In this document: piece after piece, positions 19,201 to 27,700 of the stretch
Position numbering within the stretch: the first letter of the stretch is position 1
Layout: each line of letters begins with the position of its first letter
NCBI GenBank assembly: GCA_002471225.1
Contig: DKPO01000044.1
Location: forward strand, 62,001-126,000
DNA: 64,000 nt
DNA from: Porphyromonadaceae bacterium UBA7332
Lineage (GTDB): Bacteria > Bacteroidota > Bacteroidia > Bacteroidales > UBA7332
Direction of reading: 5' to 3'
The notes under the pieces: model-generated
Told to the model about the DNA's origin: nothing
What the model saw: only the letters and a program-made list of their open reading frames with translations
The model's database searches: none
Translations under genes and position numbers: made by a program

Positions 19201-19524
19201 AGCTACGAACAAAAAGATCCGTTATTGATTTACAAACACGAATCATACGGTTTGTTCCGCAAAATGGTTGATTCAATGAATCGTAAGACAACTTCTGTAT
19301 TAATGCGCGGGCATATCCCGGTACGTGAGCCTCAGGAAGTAAAAGAAGCTGCTCCGGAGAAACAACAGGATATGAGCAAGTATAAAACAGAGCATGCAGG
19401 ATCTGATGTTCATGATGAACCAAGAAAGCAAGAGCCGGTTCGTGCTGAACATAAAGTAGGACGCAATGATCTATGTCCTTGTGGTAGTGGATTGAAATAT
19501 AAAAACTGTCACGGTAGAGGTTAA
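16249..19524 (+). CDS. secA: Preprotein translocase ATPase SecA
   Basis: A 1091-residue SecA, the ATPase that drives unfolded preproteins through SecYEG at the inner membrane. Nucleotide-binding domain 1 carries Walker A [10 protein letters not shown] (Lys196) and [20 protein letters not shown]; the preprotein cross-linking domain includes an insertion of about 100 residues rich in Lys/Glu (about 330-430) typical of the long Bacteroidetes enzyme; [24 protein letters not shown] and [12 protein letters not shown] mark the second ATPase lobe. The C-terminus ends in a zinc SEC-C motif ([18 protein letters not shown]). It has its own -7 box and strong terminator, so it is transcribed alone. Confidence 0.98.
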   Translation: [1091 protein letters not shown]

Positions 19525-19534
19525 TAAATAGTAT

Positions 19535-19580
19535 AAAAGAGCAAAAGAGAGCAATTTAGCTTCTTTTGCTCTTTTTTCTT
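19535..19580 (+). terminator. Intrinsic terminator after secA
   Basis: AAAAGAGCAAAAGA pairs with TCTTTTGCTCTTTT and runs into TTTTTTCTTTT. Confidence 0.9.
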
Positions 19581-19610
19581 TTGTCATTAATAGAAAAATA
19601 GATACATTTG
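19580..19610 (+). promoter_or_regulatory. Promoter of L31 gene
   Basis: TTTG at 19580-19583 and TACATTTG at 19603-19610 are separated by 19 bases, the arrangement expected for a Bacteroidota housekeeping promoter. The -33 box overlaps the T-run of the secA terminator. Confidence 0.7.
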
Positions 19611-19663
19611 CAAGCCATTTATCACTCGACCGAGAAATTATAATTTTAAAAGTAAAGTCAGAT

Positions 19664-19927
19664 ATGAAAAAAGAACTTCATCCGGCGAATTATCGTCCAG
19701 TTGCATTCAAAGATATGTCAAACGGAGATGTATTTATCTCTCGTTCTACAGCTAACACTCGTGAGACTATCGAAATTGATGGCGTTGAGTACCCATTGGT
19801 TAAATTGGATATCTCTAACACTTCTCACCCATTCTACACAGGTAAACAAACTTTAGTAGATACAGCGGGTCGTGTGGACAAGTTCATGAACCGTTACTCA
19901 AAACACATGCAAAACAGACAAAAATAA
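19664..19927 (+). CDS. rpmE2: 50S ribosomal protein L31 type B
   Basis: An 87-residue ribosomal protein, starting MKKELHPANYRPVAFKDMSN and containing DGVEYPLVKLDISNTSHPFYTGKQ and DTAGRVDKFMNRY. It lacks the CxxC pairs of zinc-binding L31 and so belongs to the zinc-independent type B form. Monocistronic, with a good promoter and a bidirectional terminator. Confidence 0.97.
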   Translation: MKKELHPANYRPVAFKDMSNGDVFISRSTANTRETIEIDGVEYPLVKLDISNTSHPFYTGKQTLVDTAGRVDKFMNRYSKHMQNRQK

Positions 19928-19948
19928 TTTGTTCTTGGTCAAAAATAC

Positions 19949-19982
19949 AGAGGGGATACATTTCGTATGTATCCCCTCTTAT
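19949..19982. terminator. Bidirectional terminator between L31 and gpmA
   Basis: AGAGGGGATACAT pairs with ATGTATCCCCTCT over TTCGT; T-rich on the plus side and A-rich upstream, serving both convergent genes. Confidence 0.88.
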
Positions 19983-19986
19983 TGTT

Positions 19987-20673
19987 TTATAGGTAATAGT
20001 GTCTGACAGGTTTGAGGTTTTTATCAAGCTCATAGACCAAGGGTCTGCCTGTAGGTATTTCTAAATTTACGATATCCTCGTCACTGATGTGATCCAGATG
20101 TTTAATTAATGCCCGTAAACTATTGCCGTGCGCAGCAACTAATACAGTTTTTTTCTTCTTCAGACTCGCAACAATTTTGTCTTCCCAAAATGGAAGGACG
20201 CGTTGTACTGTCATTTCCAAAGACTCACCCAACGGAATATCTTCGTCAGCAAGTAAACGATACTTAGGATCCTTATTTGCACATCTTTCATCGCCCGGTT
20301 GTAGCAGAGGCGGTTGTACATTATAGCTTCGTCGCCATATCTTCACCTGATCATCGCCATACTCTTTGGCTGTCTCGGCTTTATTCAGACCTTGTAAAGC
20401 GCCGTAATGTCTTTCATTCAATCGCCAGTTCTTGACCATTTTTACCCAAAGCAGATCGCACTCGTCGGCAATATAAAATGCCGTCTTAATAGCCCGTTTC
20501 AATACAGAAGTGTAAATTACATCGACCTGAATACCGGATTCTTTGATTTTACGACCGGCTGTATAAGCTTCGGCTACCCCTTTCTCAGAAAGATCAACGT
20601 CTGTCCAGCCTGTAAATCTGTTTTCTTTGTTCCATTCGCTTTCTCCGTGACGAACTAAAATTAATGTGTACAT
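19987..20673 (-). CDS. gpmA: 2,3-bisphosphoglycerate-dependent phosphoglycerate mutase, short tail
   Basis: A 228-residue glycolytic mutase interconverting 3- and 2-phosphoglycerate. LVRHGESEWNKENRFTGW holds the phospho-accepting His9; LNERHYGALQGLNKAE, YNVQPP and VLVAAHGNSLRALIKHL with the second catalytic His are intact. Usual length is 247-250; this protein stops at RHYYL, lacking the Lys/Ala-rich tail of about 20 residues that caps the active site in E. coli GpmA. Tail-less forms exist (S. pombe), so it may still be active. Monocistronic on the minus strand, sharing its terminator with L31. Confidence 0.93.
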   Translation of the reverse strand: MYTLILVRHGESEWNKENRFTGWTDVDLSEKGVAEAYTAGRKIKESGIQVDVIYTSVLKRAIKTAFYIADECDLLWVKMVKNWRLNERHYGALQGLNKAETAKEYGDDQVKIWRRSYNVQPPLLQPGDERCANKDPKYRLLADEDIPLGESLEMTVQRVLPFWEDKIVASLKKKKTVLVAAHGNSLRALIKHLDHISDEDIVNLEIPTGRPLVYELDKNLKPVRHYYL

Positions 20674-20824
20674 GTTCGTAGTGAATTTAGTGGATTTGTT
20701 GTTTTATAGAAAAACAGTTTATGAAGCAGATAGTTGACTCTTGTACTTAAATCTTCCTGTGGACAGGATCTGTTTTAAATAAAAATTTCGTTATTGAATA
20801 ATTCATTATGAATATTATATTGAT

Positions 20825-20832
20825 TACTTTTG
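20825..20832 (+). promoter_or_regulatory. -7 box upstream of UpxY-like gene
   Basis: TACTTTTG fits TAnnTTTG and leaves a leader of about 100 bases before 20943. UpxY-type genes commonly have long leaders. The rest of 20674-20824 is AT-rich with nothing recognisable. Confidence 0.5.
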
Positions 20833-20942
20833 TAGTTAGATTCAACTAAAAGAGAGTTATATATACATGTATTTTACTGTATAGAGTTCAATATTCATCT
20901 GTACATTCTTTCCAGTCATATTGGAATGAAGCTTTATTTTTT

Positions 20943-21449
20943 ATGGAAACAAGAATTGGATTGTCTAAACCTAAGTGGTTTGTTCTTTATACAGCACCTC
21001 GCGCAGAAAAGAAAGTACTTGAGCGCTTAGAGCAGGCAGGCGTAACAGCCTATTTACCGCTCCATATTTGTCCACGTGTCTGGTCAGACCGGATTAAGAT
21101 GGTCGAAGTGCCTTTGATCCCGAGCTATATATTTGTATATACAAAGGAAGCACTTCTGAGAAATCTTTTAGGACTGTACGGAGTATCCCGTATTGTATTT
21201 TATGACGGCAAACCGGCGGTCATTCAACAAAAAGAGATAGATGCGATTCAGAAATTTCTGGAAAAATCCAGAGAGAAAGCAGTGTCGTTTACTCCGGATG
21301 AAGAAGTATTGATTGCGGTCGGAGCATTGAAAGATGTTTCGGGTAAGATACAGAAAGTGGGTAAAGATTATTTATTGCTTCATATTGAGCAATTAGGTAT
21401 CACTGCAACTGTAAAAGTGAAAACGGAACAGGTCAGAAAAAAGAAATGA
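20943..21449 (+). CDS. UpxY-like NusG-family transcription antiterminator
   Basis: A 168-residue specialised NusG paralogue. The NGN domain occupies about 10-110 (KWFVLYTAPRAEKKVLERLEQAGVTAYLP, VPLIPSYIFVYT, VSRIVFYDGKPAVI) and a KOW-like segment follows (VSGKIQKVGKDYLLLHIEQLGITATVKV). UpxY proteins in Bacteroides prevent premature termination of the capsule or exopolysaccharide operon that they head. Here the gene is followed 25 bp later by a strong terminator and then by unrelated DUF488 and glycosylase-like genes, with no glycosyltransferases in the window, so it is an orphan by context and its target operon must be elsewhere or lost. Confidence 0.85.
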   Translation: METRIGLSKPKWFVLYTAPRAEKKVLERLEQAGVTAYLPLHICPRVWSDRIKMVEVPLIPSYIFVYTKEALLRNLLGLYGVSRIVFYDGKPAVIQQKEIDAIQKFLEKSREKAVSFTPDEEVLIAVGALKDVSGKIQKVGKDYLLLHIEQLGITATVKVKTEQVRKKK

Positions 21450-21473
21450 CGTACCGTTGAAGAGAAAATATTT

Positions 21474-21520
21474 AAAAGCAGATAAGTATTAATTTCAATA
21501 CTTGTCTGCTTTTCTTTTTT
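21474..21520 (+). terminator. Intrinsic terminator after UpxY-like gene
   Basis: AAAAGCAGATAAGTATT pairs with AATACTTGTCTGCTTTT (one mismatch), followed by CTTTTTT. Confidence 0.9.
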
Positions 21521-21573
21521 CAAACAATCGATAACAGGGACTGTTATATACATAATATAAAGTAAGTCAGACT

Positions 21574-22098
21574 ATGAATCAAACTATATGGACAATCGGG
21601 CACTCAACCAGGACAGGTGAGCATTTTATAGAGGTCCTTAAAAGCTTCGGAATTGAAGTGCTTGCCGATATCCGGACTTTACCGGGTTCGGATAAATTTC
21701 CGCAATTTAATCAGGACAGACTATCCGAATCTTTGTTTCAAAATGGCATCCGCTATGTTTATATCCCACGTTTAGGCGGATTAAGACCTTCTCATAAGGA
21801 TTCGCTTAATATAGCGTGGCGGAATAAGTCGTTTCGGGCTTATGCGGATTATATGCAGACGGACTCTTTCAGACAAGGCATTGAGGAGTTGCTTGTATTG
21901 GCAAAAGAGAACCGTACAGCCATTATATGTTCCGAGATTCTATGGTGGAGGTGTCATCGTTCTATGGTTGCCGATTATCTGAAATCAATCGGATGGATCG
22001 TTATACATATTGAAGATACCGGTAAGTTTAAAGAACATCCCTATACCTCGGCAGCCTCTATAATTAATGGGCATTTAGATTATACACAAGTCAAATGA
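21574..22098 (+). CDS. DUF488 family protein
   Basis: A 174-residue cytoplasmic protein of the DUF488 family. The N-terminal TIWTIGHSTRTGEHFIEVLKSFGIEVLADIRTLPGSD and the C-terminal cysteine motif CSEILWWRCHRSMVADYL (usually CaE....CHR) are family signatures; the LGGLRP segment is also typical. Function is not established; the conserved Cys/Arg residues suggest nucleic-acid or nucleotide chemistry. Its stop codon overlaps the start of the next gene by ATGA, so the two are translationally coupled and likely act together. Confidence 0.88.
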   Translation: MNQTIWTIGHSTRTGEHFIEVLKSFGIEVLADIRTLPGSDKFPQFNQDRLSESLFQNGIRYVYIPRLGGLRPSHKDSLNIAWRNKSFRAYADYMQTDSFRQGIEELLVLAKENRTAIICSEILWWRCHRSMVADYLKSIGWIVIHIEDTGKFKEHPYTSAASIINGHLDYTQVK

Positions 22099-22730
22099 TA
22101 TATCCTTCAGTTCAGACTCCCGAGCGTTTAGTCGCGGCTTACTTATATTTAATCGCACGTAAAATACTGGGGCATCCGCTTAATTATTTTGAGGTAATTC
22201 CTGTAGATATTGAATGTTATTTTTACCAGCAGTCCTGGCATCCGGATGATACGGCACAAAGACACCCTTTGCAGACAAGGTTTAACAGACTTTACTTTTA
22301 CCGTATGGGTAAGAGCAATACACTTCGTCCGGTTAAGCGGATGGGAGCAGGGATCGCTCTCTCAATGGGTTCTTATACATTAGCCGTTTTGTTACGTGGT
22401 ATCCGGGATGGAGATACATATATAGATGGGACAGCAAAAGTAGCCGCTTATCTTTTTCATCGTTTCTCCCGGTTGGATTATTCAACAGCTTCAGTCAATG
22501 AACGACTTGAAATAATACAGCAAATGGAGCAGTTGGCAGATGTAGTTAATTTATCAGATAAGCCAGTTCAAGGTCCTGTATGGACAACAGTCCGTGTAGG
22601 ATTAAATGCAAAACGGGATTATAAGGATCGTAGATACCGTTTTCTGGTAGAAGCAACCCGTTCGGGCTATAAAGGAAAGAAACAATTGATGGAGAATAAC
22701 GGCAGAAGGAAAAATAACCAGCAGAAGTAA
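22095..22730 (+). CDS. Divergent methylpurine-DNA-glycosylase-like protein
   Basis: A 211-residue basic protein that I could not name with confidence. By eye it can be laid over the methylpurine DNA glycosylase (AAG/MPG) family: LIARKILGHPL matches the LAR-LLG start; VDIECY places Glu40 and Tyr42 on the catalytic E-A-Y motif; LAVLLRGI matches VLLRAL; and VRVGLNAKRDYKDRRYRFLV matches the RVG...RF end. The PRN/TEAYLG core and the intercalating-loop region are not conserved. The start overlaps the DUF488 stop (ATGA). A damaged-base processing couple is a reasonable hypothesis. The C-terminus is rich in Lys/Asn/Gln, possibly DNA-binding. Confidence 0.5.
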   Translation: MIYPSVQTPERLVAAYLYLIARKILGHPLNYFEVIPVDIECYFYQQSWHPDDTAQRHPLQTRFNRLYFYRMGKSNTLRPVKRMGAGIALSMGSYTLAVLLRGIRDGDTYIDGTAKVAAYLFHRFSRLDYSTASVNERLEIIQQMEQLADVVNLSDKPVQGPVWTTVRVGLNAKRDYKDRRYRFLVEATRSGYKGKKQLMENNGRRKNNQQK

Positions 22731-22819
22731 TTCATTACAGACCGTAATGAATGGAAATAATAGGACCAATAATCTATAACTTAGTCTGATTTTATTCCAA
22801 TAAACAGTTGTTCTGAAAT

Positions 22820-22879
22820 TGCGGTGTACATCGCACAAAAGTGCGAAGTAGGTCGCACTCAATTGCGGTGTACATCGCA
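22820..22879. repeat. Array of three 22-bp dyad units (array B)
   Basis: Three 16-bp imperfect palindromes begin at 22820, 22842 and 22864, exactly 22 bp apart. Units 1 and 3 are identical (TGCGGTGTACATCGCA); unit 2 is TGCGAAGTAGGTCGCA, changed only in the middle. Spacers are 6 bases and unconserved. Conserved arms TGCG...CGCA with variable centres suggest selected dyads. The array lies between two convergent genes. Confidence 0.8.
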
Positions 22880-22889
22880 ATTAATAATT

Positions 22890-22917
22890 ACGCTTTGAAA
22901 AAAAATAATCAAAGCGT
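22890..22917. terminator. Hairpin between convergent genes
   Basis: ACGCTTTG and CAAAGCGT form an 8-bp stem with an A-rich loop; weak T-run on either strand. Possible terminator for ispF or the glycosylase-like gene. Confidence 0.4.
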
Positions 22918-22979
22918 CGGATTTATTATATCCGGGATGTCGGAACTTAAAAATCAAGCAATAGCAGACCCATGTATTC

Positions 22980-23456
22980 CTATTTCTGTATTAATACAGT
23001 AGCGTATGCAGAGATACCCTCTTCACGACCGGTAAACCCAAGTTTTTCGGTTGTAGTTGCTTTGATAGATATATCATCAACATCAACGCCCATTACTTCA
23101 GCTAATGTCTTTTGCATATCCGGAATATGAGCCTTTAATTTGGGACGCTCAGCACAAACTGTAGCATCAATATTGCCTAATTCATATCCTTTGGCACGAA
23201 TTAAATCCATCGTTTGTTTAAGCAATATCTTACTGTCAATGTTTTTAAATTCGCCCGCGGTATCCGGGAAGTGAAATCCGATATCTCTCATATTTGCTGC
23301 GCCAAGAAGCGCATCGCAAATAGCATGAATCAGAACGTCAGCATCCGAATGCCCTAAAAGTCCGTGGGTATGTTCCAGTTTAATACCACCCAGCCATAAT
23401 TCTCTGTCTTCGACTAATTTATGAACGTCGAAACCAAAACCAACACGTATTTTCAT
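22980..23456 (-). CDS. ispF: 2-C-methyl-D-erythritol 2,4-cyclodiphosphate synthase
   Basis: A 158-residue MEP-pathway enzyme that cyclises CDP-methylerythritol phosphate. Metal ligands Asp10 and His12 (GFGFDVHKL) and His44 (GHSDADVLIHAICDALLGA) are present, as are the substrate loop DIGFHFPD and the C-terminal ATTTEKLGFTGREEGI. Normal length. It is 74 bp downstream of porV with a terminator between, so it is probably expressed from read-through or its own promoter. Confidence 0.97.
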   Translation of the reverse strand: MKIRVGFGFDVHKLVEDRELWLGGIKLEHTHGLLGHSDADVLIHAICDALLGAANMRDIGFHFPDTAGEFKNIDSKILLKQTMDLIRAKGYELGNIDATVCAERPKLKAHIPDMQKTLAEVMGVDVDDISIKATTTEKLGFTGREEGISAYATVLIQK

Positions 23457-23482
23457 AATGATAATATTTTCTCAAAAATAAA

Positions 23483-23512
23483 AGGCGATAAGATCAACTG
23501 ACCTTATCGCCT
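23483..23512 (-). terminator. Terminator after porV
   Basis: On the minus strand GAGGCGATAAGGT pairs with ATCTTATCGCCT and runs into TTTATTTTT. Confidence 0.85.
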
Positions 23513-23530
23513 CAAATATAAGAATTTATT

Positions 23531-24676
23531 TTATCTCATTAATCCACGTATTCCACCTAAATCAAAACCAATGGATATACGGAAGGTTTGATCTAAAGGA
23601 TTATTTTGTGATGCAACCAGATAGGATGCATCAACCTGGAAAATGTTTAATTTTACACCGGCACCAAAAGAGAAGAATCTGCGATTACCCATCATTTCGC
23701 TTTCGTAGTGGTAACCCATTCTGGCAAAAAACTGATCATTATAACTGTATTCGGCACCTATACCGAGATTAATCTCTTTGATCTCATTAGAAAAACTGCG
23801 ATCACCGAAAGATTTGAAAATTCCTTTGATCGGTGACATATCCCGATAATTCTGCATACGTTCCTGATAATCGATCTCTGTCTCGCCTTCGCGCTGCATA
23901 GGAGGAGCAGGCACTAATAGTTTATTAAAATCCAGACTTAGAGCTAACTTATTATAATCATTGAACGGATACAGGAAAGAAGCACCTAAACGTAAATTAG
24001 TAGGGATGAAGTTGCTTATGCTTCCGTTGTCATAAGAAATCTTAGTACCAATATTTGATACATCAAAACCCCAGGAGAATTGTGCATCCTGTCCGTTAAG
24101 TAAATAGACAGGGGTTTGAAAATATCCCGATATATCCGCACTGAAAGCATTTCCGGCAGAGGATTCTTCATCTACATCCAGATTTGAATGTGTATATCTT
24201 AAAGTGATCCCCATGGAATATTTCGTAGAGAGCTGTCGGGCATAAGCGACGTCAAAGGCAAATTCATTAGGATTGGCCGCATTGATGATGTTACCTGTTT
24301 CGTCGGTTATGTCGATTTTTCCTAAAGAGAAATAACGGAAAGATCCACTGATGGATTGAATTTCATCGAACTTATAATATCCCGTAAGGTTGGATAATCC
24401 GATATCACTAACTAATTTACTAAGCCAGGGAGTATACGTAAATCCAATTCCCGCGCGGCTTTCTGCAAATGCATACTTTGAAGGATTCCAGTATTGAGCA
24501 TTGATATCCGGCGAAGTTGCCGCTCCTACATCACCTAATGCACCCCCCCGGGCATCCGGAGAAATATTCAGAAAAGAAACACCTGTCAGAGGAGGAGTCG
24601 GCATGGGTTCTTCGGCATAAACATTGAATGCCGATAAGGCTAACAGAGCTGCACAAGAAGATTTAAATATGTTCAT
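23531..24676 (-). CDS. porV: Type IX secretion outer membrane protein PorV (LptO)
   Basis: A 381-residue FadL-like outer membrane barrel with signal peptide. Family signatures: VSFLNISPDARGGALGDVGAAT near the N-terminus, NAQYWNPSKYAF, and a C-terminus ending in a DQTFRISIGFDLGGIRGLMR-like strand. PorV binds the C-terminal signal of T9SS cargo released from the Sov pore and shuttles it to the PorU sortase. It lies directly after porU on the same strand, the same order as in Porphyromonas. Together with porU and the PorE-like gene it shows that the organism makes a type IX secretion system. Confidence 0.93.
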   Translation of the reverse strand: MNIFKSSCAALLALSAFNVYAEEPMPTPPLTGVSFLNISPDARGGALGDVGAATSPDINAQYWNPSKYAFAESRAGIGFTYTPWLSKLVSDIGLSNLTGYYKFDEIQSISGSFRYFSLGKIDITDETGNIINAANPNEFAFDVAYARQLSTKYSMGITLRYTHSNLDVDEESSAGNAFSADISGYFQTPVYLLNGQDAQFSWGFDVSNIGTKISYDNGSISNFIPTNLRLGASFLYPFNDYNKLALSLDFNKLLVPAPPMQREGETEIDYQERMQNYRDMSPIKGIFKSFGDRSFSNEIKEINLGIGAEYSYNDQFFARMGYHYESEMMGNRRFFSFGAGVKLNIFQVDASYLVASQNNPLDQTFRISIGFDLGGIRGLMR

Positions 24677-24753
24677 TATGGCTAAATTATATAGTTAGAG
24701 ATTCTGAATCCAATCGTGTCGGATTGTTTTTTTATAACGACGATCCGTAATAG

Positions 24754-27700
24754 TTATTGTGATTTAATAATCATTTTTTTTGCTTCAGATGCAAATTGAC
24801 TATTAGCCGTTGCTATGAATACACGGAATATATACACCCCCGGAGCAAGATGATTGTTATTGAAATCGGTTAAATCCCAGCGAATAGGATCTGAAATGTC
24901 ATTTTGAAATAATAGGTTTTGTTTCGTAGACCAGACTTCCTGTCCCGAGAGGGCATAAACCTTAATTTCAAGTTTAATTTTGCTTTCAGGTCTGTTATGT
25001 CTGATATAGAAGTCAACGCCTTCAGTTCCGGTTGTCGGAATAAGAGACGGTGATAAAGCCTTATAAAAAATAGAGTATATATCTGGTCTGGCAGAAGTGT
25101 TTACCTTAAAACGTAAATGGGCAGTTGATGAATTATTGAAGATATCCCATACTCTAAGTTTTAATTCATGCTCTTCATTATTGAGCTCAGGTATAGGGAA
25201 TCTGATAACTCCCCGGGTAATGCTTCCCTGAAGAGGTTCGTAAAAATCATTGACTGTATAGCGGACATTGGTAGCCCCCGAAATCATGACTTCCATTTCA
25301 TGACCTATAGATGCCTGTGAGATATTTAGTCCCGAGTCATCTTCTATTTCGGCATATAGCATTGGAGTTTCGTTTACGGGATCCTTTATGCTGAATGCCG
25401 GAGAGTTTAAATAAAGCGTATTGATAAGTGGAGCATTTTCCTCAGGTTTCATATCGGAAGAGGTTCCGTTAATAATAAGGTTATCATGATATCCCTGGGC
25501 CTCATTTCCTTCGGAGTCATAAGCATACAAACTAATCTTAGCGAGATCGTTTTTATATGAAATGTCTTTAGGCAATATTAAGTCCAGTTCAAAAGCTCCG
25601 TTTATGATTTGTCCTTTGCTTTTAAATAGGATTTTAGAACGGTCATAATAGATAAATGGATTATTATCGGCATCATTATCCCGGGTTGTTATTTTTTCGG
25701 CTGCATCAAACAAAGTTAATTCAGTAAATCCATTAAAAGCTGATGCTATATCGTTCTCCGGAGAGAGGATCTGACCTCTGACTTTGACATGACTAAGAGC
25801 CTGAATCGTATCAGTACGATCAGGGTCGGGCGTTTTATCATTGATATGTGTCAGTGTTATTTTATATTCCGGATAATTAAATTTTAAAGCAGGATCACCC
25901 AATAAAGTAAACTTCAGATGATTATCCGATTTAGCTATAGCCGGATCATTAACGATCGTACGCTTTGCTTCTCTTATTATATCCCCGAATGTATAACGAC
26001 TATTATTCTCTTTTTTATCAAAGAGGTTTCGGCAGAGTTGCTCATTTATAATATAATTAGGACCTGAATATACCACACGTGTGGTTGAGAAAAGTGCAAT
26101 CGCACCACCCTGAGGATGAAAGAGCATTTTTTCTCCTGCGGAAGTAGTGTAATCATCAAAACGACTAAAATCACAGGTGGCTGTGATCCATAGAGGAATA
26201 CGCTTAAAAAGCATATTGTCTATGTCCTGCATGGTTATCATCTCTTCGGTAGTCCATGAAATATTACTGCCATGTCCGACCAGGTTAACCATTAGCATTC
26301 CCTGACGAAGTAATTCATACATCTTCCTTTTAGCATCAGGATAGCGATTTCCTGTGGCCGTTTGTTCAAGTTTATAAGAATCAAGATATATTTTCTGGAT
26401 ATTAAATTCTTTGTGTTCGGATTCGAGGTAATTCGCCAGTTTGTCAGCCTGCTGCATATGCAGATTTCCATCTCCGTCATCACCCATAAATAGCAGATTA
26501 TTTTTCCACGATCCTTTTTCGGTATTGTTTGTATATGCATATAGCTTCGATAAATAGGCTTTTACTTCGCTTCTGTTTCTTGCAGGAATACGCCCTATAC
26601 CTAAGTTCATATTTGCATTACTTAGCTTATCGCCCGAACTATTATCCAGAAATCCCAGGTAGTCGTCAGTAGTATAGGATACCGTTTCCTGTACAGAATT
26701 TGAAGATTGATATGTCAGAATTCGGTTAGCTTTCGTACTGGATGCTGCTTTTAATATGCCTCTGTTATCAAAACATCCGTCTCCGAGAAGCAAGAGATAT
26801 CTTGGTTTTTCGGATTCGTGTTCGGCTTTGTCGTATAGCATTTTCATAAACCAACGATAGGCGGATATATCGGGCGTTCCCGATGAAAATTCATTGTAAA
26901 TAACTTCAGGGGTAACAACCGTGACGAGTAAATTATCTGAGCGTTTATGAAAATCAGCAAGATCAATGGCTTCTGCCATAAATTCCGGATCTGTCAGAAT
27001 AACCATATCAGTAAAAGGAAGAGCATGTAAATTTTGATTGGCTACAGTCCCGATAGTTTCCGGCTTATTAAATCGTCCGTGAACATTGACAAACGCAAAA
27101 TTCTGAGACGGATTAACCATAAATGAATTATCGGTATTTCCGGATTTAATTATTTTAGCTGCAACCGGATTTGTTAAATCCCATACCTCAGAAGTATTAT
27201 CTTGTCTCATAATCGCTTTCCCACTCTTTAGAAATCGAAAAGGGGAGAAGTCTGCATAAGGACGTAATTCCCTTTGCATATGCAAGCGAATATAATTGAG
27301 GTGGGCGTTTATGTAATTTTTCTTTTCAAGATCGAGAGTTACTTTATATTGTCCATTATCCGATAAGTTTGCACTGTTAAATCGTCTATTTATAAGTACG
27401 GATTTATCATAGTAGTTACTGTTACCGGGAAATGTGATTTGTCCGATTGAATGATCATTCAATCTTATTTGCAGGTTGGAGTTAAATTTATCTTTTGCAA
27501 TGAATTCGACTTCAATATTGATAGTGCTTAAAGGTTTTATACCGGGAATGTCAAAGAGGAAATGCTGTACATTGTTTAATGAAAAGTTTTCACCAAAAAA
27601 CTCTCTACCGGTATTAGCGACAGATATTATATCATTTTCATGGATAATCAGATCGTCATAATATTCAAGACCTGGAGCCTCAATAGGCGTTTTATAATGT

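Noticed and set aside
20943..22730. Capsular polysaccharide locus
   Set aside because: Only the UpxY-like regulator is present; no glycosyltransferase, flippase or polymerase genes follow.
22820..22879. CRISPR array
   Set aside because: Units of 16 bp with 6-base spacers, only three copies, no cas genes; dyad unit is not CRISPR-like.
27476..27661. Small plus-strand open frame inside porU
   Set aside because: Antisense shadow of a well-supported coding region, as are the other short frames inside genes.
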